A stretch of 64,000 bases of DNA from NCBI GenBank assembly GCA_938041955.1, contig CALISD010000061.1:1-64000 (forward strand). Direction: 5' to 3'. Below are positions 59,992 to 64,000 of the stretch, in pieces. Numbering within the stretch: position 1 is the stretch's first letter; each line of letters starts with the position of its first letter. The stretch comes from an uncultured Granulosicoccaceae bacterium. Lineage in GTDB: Bacteria; Pseudomonadota; Gammaproteobacteria; Granulosicoccales; Granulosicoccaceae. The translations under genes and the position numbers were made by a program. The notes beneath the pieces were generated by a model. That model had not been told where the DNA came from. It saw only the letters and a list, made by a program, of their open reading frames with translations, and did no database searches.

Positions 59992-62568
59992 CTAATCGTT
60001 CGCCACTACAGAACAATTATCCAGTAACCCCGTCCCGACACCAGACTGAAAAGTGACAACCGCATACACACTACCGGCCGGGGCCAGATCGGTGATGCTG
60101 TAGTTTTCATAGCGATTAGAATTTACTACAAGCTCTGTTTCGGATAGCTTTTGAAAACTGTCGTTGGCGAAGCCGAACTTAATTGCCCCTACTCCCGGGC
60201 CACTGTGACGGGCCTCACAATTCACTGTGTAGTCCACACCCACGTCAATACCGATCTCTTGATATACGCAGTTGCCATCACCAATGCTGATCGCTCTTGA
60301 GGCATGATAAGCGTTATCAGAGAAACCTGTTGAGCTGTCATTAGCGCACAGCTCCCAGTCTGTGAGGGAAGATTCAAAGCTACCGTTTTGAAGCAGGTTG
60401 TTGTCCTCTTCCGCCGCACCAATCAGTAACTCGCCGGTTTGCACAACCGAGCAGTGATCAGTAGAGGCGTTGGTTCTGGAAGACAGCACTACAGAAGCCC
60501 AGGTGGCGTTGTCAGCTATATTAAGAGGTATCGTGTAGGCATTACCGTTAGCGTTATGATTTACCTGAAATACACGCGAATAAGTATCATTGCCATAACT
60601 CAACGAAACCCCAGCGCTGCCATTGGACAGATCCTGACCTTCGCACCTAAGTATATTCGTAAGGCCGGATGCAACATCAAAGCGCAAAAAGTTGCAGTTT
60701 TCTTCCGCGCTATCACTGCAGTCTCCCAGGCTATTTATCACCTGCTCCGGTGCCGATTGAATCGAGCTTTGGGGTGGGCTGTTTGCACTATAGTCGGTAT
60801 CAAAGAAGGACAGGTCTCTTTGCGGAACCGGTTGCTTTAACACCTTGGTCGCGTCAACAAAGCCGAGGAATGTAGAAACACCCGGTACTTCCAGCGGGTC
60901 CGTCGTAATGATGTAATCACTACCACCAACGTTAATACTGTATAACGAGTGACGACTGGAGGCGGCATCGTTGAAGTCATAAATGTAGCCTACAGGGCCG
61001 AAATTTTGCTCCCCCCCGCAGCTGAGCTCACGAGAGATACGCGTGACATTCAAGCCGCTGACGTGACACTCATATAGCATTGTTGTGTTTGGCAGCTGCT
61101 CTCTAAGCAACAGGTAGCTCGCCTCCGCTGTGTACCCTGCTGGTGCTTGACGGGTAGACGCCCAGTGGCCAATTTCGGGGTGAACCGACCGTACAATACG
61201 CAGGTAAGGCAGATCTTCATATCCCGCTGCAAGTCGCGCCGGACTCTGTCGATAGCGGTTATTATTCGACCATGTATTCCAGGCTTGCTTCGGATCATCT
61301 TCAATGTCGTGAAGTCCTGGTTGAAAATTGCCCTCCTGGTAGTGATCTCGCATTCGATGGTAGACATAATTAGTGATACCGGGCGTGCCGATCACGTTTC
61401 TGGTAGCCAGATTCATTTGTGTGTCTTGAAACGCTTCAGACGATGGAGCGCCGGCGTTCAAACCATTTTCAGTAAGATGGATATCCCAAGCGTGAGGTTT
61501 TGTCGGAAAGCGTTGGCGCAGATAACCTGCAAGCAAGCCTAAGTTTCCGAATGTGACCTTAGGATAATCATACGGACTGAAGGTTGGATTGAAGAGATCA
61601 CTCGGATAAGAATGGTAAGCAATTCGCCACTCTCGTGGTGACACCAGCGGATCAAGAGTTTCAATAAAGCGTTGTGCCGATGAAAAGCGTTTTGCATCGT
61701 AGTACTCTGTGCCAAAGTGATGATCAAAAGAGAAAAACACATGGGCTTTTGATTGCTCTTGCAGAATCCGGTCATACGCCATGTTGAAGATGGTTGCGTA
61801 CGATTGAATTCTGTCTTCTACCTCACATGGATGTGCGGACACACCGCAACCCGGGTTGTACCAGTCAAGTGAATTGACTTCATTCTGAATAATGAAGTTT
61901 ACGATCCGTCCGTTGCCATTGGCGCCGTTGTAGCGTTTCGCCAACATTCCGGCAAACCGGGCAAAGTCTTCCGGATTATCGGGGGCGATAAATTTCGGGT
62001 CCACCAGTTGCACACCGGCTACCTTTTGCGTATTGGCCTGGCGTGCCCAATCAGGCGTCGCAAACAGCACGGCCGTTACTTTTATGCCCCTTGAGGAATA
62101 CCAGCGGATTTGCTTCTCCCGGACAGGGTCAATACGCCAGACCATACCGTCGTATTCAAAGGTGTTGGGATCACGCAGCGATAAATCCGGGCTGGGTTGC
62201 CAGGTGGACCACAGCTGGTTAAATATCACACCACCCACTCCAGCGTTTACCAGCTGATCCCGGTTGCGCCACGCGTCAGGCCCAATGGCTTTAATATCGT
62301 GAGCATTGAATGGCGGGTAAGGCAGATCTGCCGACTGCAGCGCGGCGCGGGCAGCAGCAGGTACGGCGGCGCCCGCTTCAGGTTGATACGGCTGATACGT
62401 GGCATTCAAGCCTGGAACATAAGAGAAGCCAGTGATCTGCTCAACGCTGTCGCTGCTCGAACCACAAGCTTGCAACAAGCACACAGACACCACACAAGCC
62501 GCAACACCCGTCAGTACCCGATGTATCTTGTGAGAAATTATCCCGATTTCAGTCATTTTTGGCCGCAT
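59992..62568 (-). CDS. Secreted GH-A-type (DUF5722-like) lipoprotein with C-terminal binding module
   Basis: An 858-aa lipoprotein (lipobox LLQAC, Cys35). The barrel at residues about 85-430 repeats the layout of the neighbouring protein, with Glu230 in IIQNEVN and Glu367 in HLTENGL as candidate catalytic residues, followed by the same GPVGYIYDF tail. About 300 extra residues follow, ending with a jelly-roll carbohydrate-binding-like module (LLQNGSFESSLTDWELC, then YTVNCEARHSGPGVGAIKFG). An ATG at 62556 is an alternative start. Duplication followed by gain or loss of a module best explains the pair. Confidence 0.78.
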   Translation of the reverse strand: MRPKMTEIGIISHKIHRVLTGVAACVVSVCLLQACGSSSDSVEQITGFSYVPGLNATYQPYQPEAGAAVPAAARAALQSADLPYPPFNAHDIKAIGPDAWRNRDQLVNAGVGGVIFNQLWSTWQPSPDLSLRDPNTFEYDGMVWRIDPVREKQIRWYSSRGIKVTAVLFATPDWARQANTQKVAGVQLVDPKFIAPDNPEDFARFAGMLAKRYNGANGNGRIVNFIIQNEVNSLDWYNPGCGVSAHPCEVEDRIQSYATIFNMAYDRILQEQSKAHVFFSFDHHFGTEYYDAKRFSSAQRFIETLDPLVSPREWRIAYHSYPSDLFNPTFSPYDYPKVTFGNLGLLAGYLRQRFPTKPHAWDIHLTENGLNAGAPSSEAFQDTQMNLATRNVIGTPGITNYVYHRMRDHYQEGNFQPGLHDIEDDPKQAWNTWSNNNRYRQSPARLAAGYEDLPYLRIVRSVHPEIGHWASTRQAPAGYTAEASYLLLREQLPNTTMLYECHVSGLNVTRISRELSCGGEQNFGPVGYIYDFNDAASSRHSLYSINVGGSDYIITTDPLEVPGVSTFLGFVDATKVLKQPVPQRDLSFFDTDYSANSPPQSSIQSAPEQVINSLGDCSDSAEENCNFLRFDVASGLTNILRCEGQDLSNGSAGVSLSYGNDTYSRVFQVNHNANGNAYTIPLNIADNATWASVVLSSRTNASTDHCSVVQTGELLIGAAEEDNNLLQNGSFESSLTDWELCANDSSTGFSDNAYHASRAISIGDGNCVYQEIGIDVGVDYTVNCEARHSGPGVGAIKFGFANDSFQKLSETELVVNSNRYENYSITDLAPAGSVYAVVTFQSGVGTGLLDNCSVVAND

Positions 62569-62948
62569 GATGTCAATGAATCGACAAAGTAGTGTTAACG
62601 AATTTATATCGACAGAAAGCCGACTTTAGTGTTGAAACAACCTGTGTCGTGTCTCACAAAAAGCACACAATGTGAGCACCCATACCCGCTCGAGTTTCCC
62701 GAACACCATCACAAGCACACTTACACAGGGTGATCGGCTCAGGTTTCGTGCCAGCGAAAGGGTCACACAACACGTTCCTGTCTATGCGCCCTGCTCGAAA
62801 AAGCGTGCTCCGGGACGGCCAATTCCAAACGGCAATGCTCATACAGCGCAAAGCGGTGGTTCTGCTGCCAAAGGTTGGTAAAATTCACATTCACGTACCA
62901 AGCTGACAACAGATCGTCTGTAAGTCGGCAACAATGGGCCCGCACGCC
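62569..62948. other. 380-base divergent region upstream of lpxO and the GH-like gene
   Basis: Divergent promoters for both genes must lie here. Short frames in this stretch have no ribosome sites or family likeness, and I do not call them. I see no repeat copy. Confidence 0.4.
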
Positions 62949-63932
62949 ATGTCTACCCTGACTTTCACCCTGCTATTGCTGTTTGCATTCCCCGTCTGCT
63001 CTTTGGTTTACGTCTACCAGTTCCGTGGCACCGAGAGGTTTCACAGCCCAATCGAATACTTTCGTAAAGGCTGGCCAATATTTGCTCCACTGAACGTGTT
63101 GCTTTACAGCCTGTCCCGCAAAAAGGCGCGCAGCGCCATCATTGACCTAGACAAATATCCGGAACTCAAGGTACTTGAAGACAACTGGGAGATTTTGCGC
63201 GATGAAGCACTGGCACTGCATGCAAACGGATACTTTGACGCTACCACCGATTCAGACAACCAAAGCTACTATGACGTGGGCTTTCGAACCTTCTACAAGT
63301 ACGGTTGGAGCAAGTTCTATTTAAAATGGTACGGCACAGTGCACAACTCTGCCGCCAGGCTTTGCCCGAAAACCACCGAATTAGTGGCGGGTATTAAATC
63401 GGTGAACGGTGCTATGTACACTGTGCTACCGCCAGGTTCAAAATTGACAAGACATCTCGACCCTATTGCCTGCTCACTCCGCTATCACCTTGGTCTTAGC
63501 ACCCCGAACAACCAACAATGCTACATAAGCGTAGACGGCAACGTAATCTCCTGGCGTGATGGTGAAGCGTTTATGTTTGATGAAACCTACCTTCACTTCG
63601 CCCACAATGACTCTGACCAGACTCGCATCATCTTGATGTGTGACGTGGAACGTCCGATGTTTTTCGTTGGCCGGGTATTTAACTTCTTCTACAAGAAAAT
63701 TTGCAGTCAACTACTGGTGCCCAATCTGGCAGAAGACAAAGCCGGCTTGTACAGCCGGTTGTTCTTCAAAGCCTCTCCGATCCTGGCGTCAGGAAAAGCA
63801 TTAAAGACCACAAACAGACCTTTGTATCTGCTCGTTAAATGGACACTTAACTTTGTGTTGTTGGCACTGCTCTTGTTGGTACTTGGGACAATCGCGTCTT
63901 TCGTGATCGGCCTTTTCAAAGCGGTAATGTAA
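62949..63932 (+). CDS. lpxO: Lipid A hydroxylase LpxO-like (Asp/Asn beta-hydroxylase family)
   Basis: A 327-aa membrane-anchored 2-oxoglutarate oxygenase of the aspartyl/asparaginyl beta-hydroxylase family. An N-terminal membrane helix (TFTLLLLFAFPVCSLVYVYQ) precedes the catalytic domain with VLPPGSKLTRHLDP, SLRYHLGLS, WRDGEAFMFDETYLHFAHN and RIILMCDVERP; a second helix closes the C-terminus. LpxO hydroxylates a secondary acyl chain of lipid A. An ATG at 62934 is in frame, but the one at 62949 gives the cleaner membrane start. No lipid A operon is adjacent. Confidence 0.85.
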   Translation: MSTLTFTLLLLFAFPVCSLVYVYQFRGTERFHSPIEYFRKGWPIFAPLNVLLYSLSRKKARSAIIDLDKYPELKVLEDNWEILRDEALALHANGYFDATTDSDNQSYYDVGFRTFYKYGWSKFYLKWYGTVHNSAARLCPKTTELVAGIKSVNGAMYTVLPPGSKLTRHLDPIACSLRYHLGLSTPNNQQCYISVDGNVISWRDGEAFMFDETYLHFAHNDSDQTRIILMCDVERPMFFVGRVFNFFYKKICSQLLVPNLAEDKAGLYSRLFFKASPILASGKALKTTNRPLYLLVKWTLNFVLLALLLLVLGTIASFVIGLFKAVM

Positions 63933-64000
63933 ACGCAGGGTGTGACTGAATAATGACTCGACCTCTGCAATCTGTTTTCAGCAGCGAGTCAGTAACGCTG

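Noticed and set aside
1-64000. tRNA or rRNA genes
   Set aside because: I saw no cloverleaf with a T-loop GTTCRA-type core or rRNA-like stretch in the intergenic regions; a covariance-model search would settle this.

Overview
The window looks like the chromosome of a free-living, probably marine or halotolerant gammaproteobacterium with moderate G+C. The evidence is a complete ectoine uptake and degradation set, an LpxO-type lipid A hydroxylase (so a Gram-negative outer membrane), several lipobox lipoproteins, an AlgE-like outer-membrane barrel and a NarX/NarL-type two-component pair. The genus cannot be fixed from sequence alone. No rRNA, tRNA, CRISPR array, intact transposase or prophage was recognised. 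Some 46 genes are called; the only truncated one is doeB, cut by the left edge.

1-7535 (minus strand): ectoine catabolism. The MocR-type regulator enuR is followed by the ehuABCD ABC importer, eutA, doeA (ectoine hydrolase) and doeB (deacetylase). eutB and eutC, which usually accompany eutA, are not at their usual place. Inverted ATTGTC/GACAAT boxes lie in front of both enuR and ehuA.

7701-10712 (plus): a threonine-aldolase-like PLP enzyme, a class III CoA-transferase and a Nu-type glutathione transferase.

11138-20822 (plus): the most interesting locus. A Rieske-less mononuclear-iron oxygenase (NdmC-like), a Rieske domain fused to an NAD/flavin/ferredoxin reductase (NdmD-like) and a GST-like protein (NdmE-like) are followed by a four-gene BMP-type nucleoside/purine ABC importer and guanine deaminase. 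This is the parts list of an N7-demethylase for methylated purines, here joined to uptake and to guanine deamination. I infer a route for N-methylpurines, with 7-methylguanine from RNA turnover or 7-methylxanthine as the leading candidates.

20807-26421 (minus): two NUDIX hydrolases, an aspartate-type aminotransferase, a RidA protein and a dimethylamine/dimethylglycine-dehydrogenase-like flavoprotein. With the ectoine and methylpurine loci these suggest scavenging of N-methylated and N-heterocyclic compounds.

26544-33315 (minus): a tight five-gene cluster of PiT phosphate permease, polyphosphate kinase, a DUF5706 (Pycsar-effector-like) membrane protein, an AlgE-like porin and a periplasmic DUF3616/phytase-like protein. 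It may be a phosphate/polyphosphate unit with an unusual membrane component.

33932-40185 (minus): a DUF5666 lipoprotein, a DUF6502 protein, a NarL-type regulator with its kinase, and a PhoD-like phosphoesterase.

40336-57437: mixed metabolic genes. They include TauD- and PhyH-type oxygenases, a VOC protein flanked by inverted repeats, a DM13 lipoprotein, an orphan paaG-paaI-paaK trio, a class IV aminotransferase, an RNA methyltransferase, an MFS carrier, a ketopantoate reductase, an EEP-family phosphoesterase and an RND transporter.

57939-63932: two paralogous secreted lipoproteins with GH-A-type (DUF5722-like) barrels, one with an added C-terminal carbohydrate-binding-like module, then LpxO.

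Intergenic spaces carry a dispersed repeat family (GGAAACCCGACGCGT, one variable base, AGCGAGTGG). Two tandem copies at 47476-47922 have it as terminal inverted repeats, so it looks like the ends of a small non-autonomous element. A second, unrelated MITE-like element sits at 10835-10998, in front of the demethylase genes.
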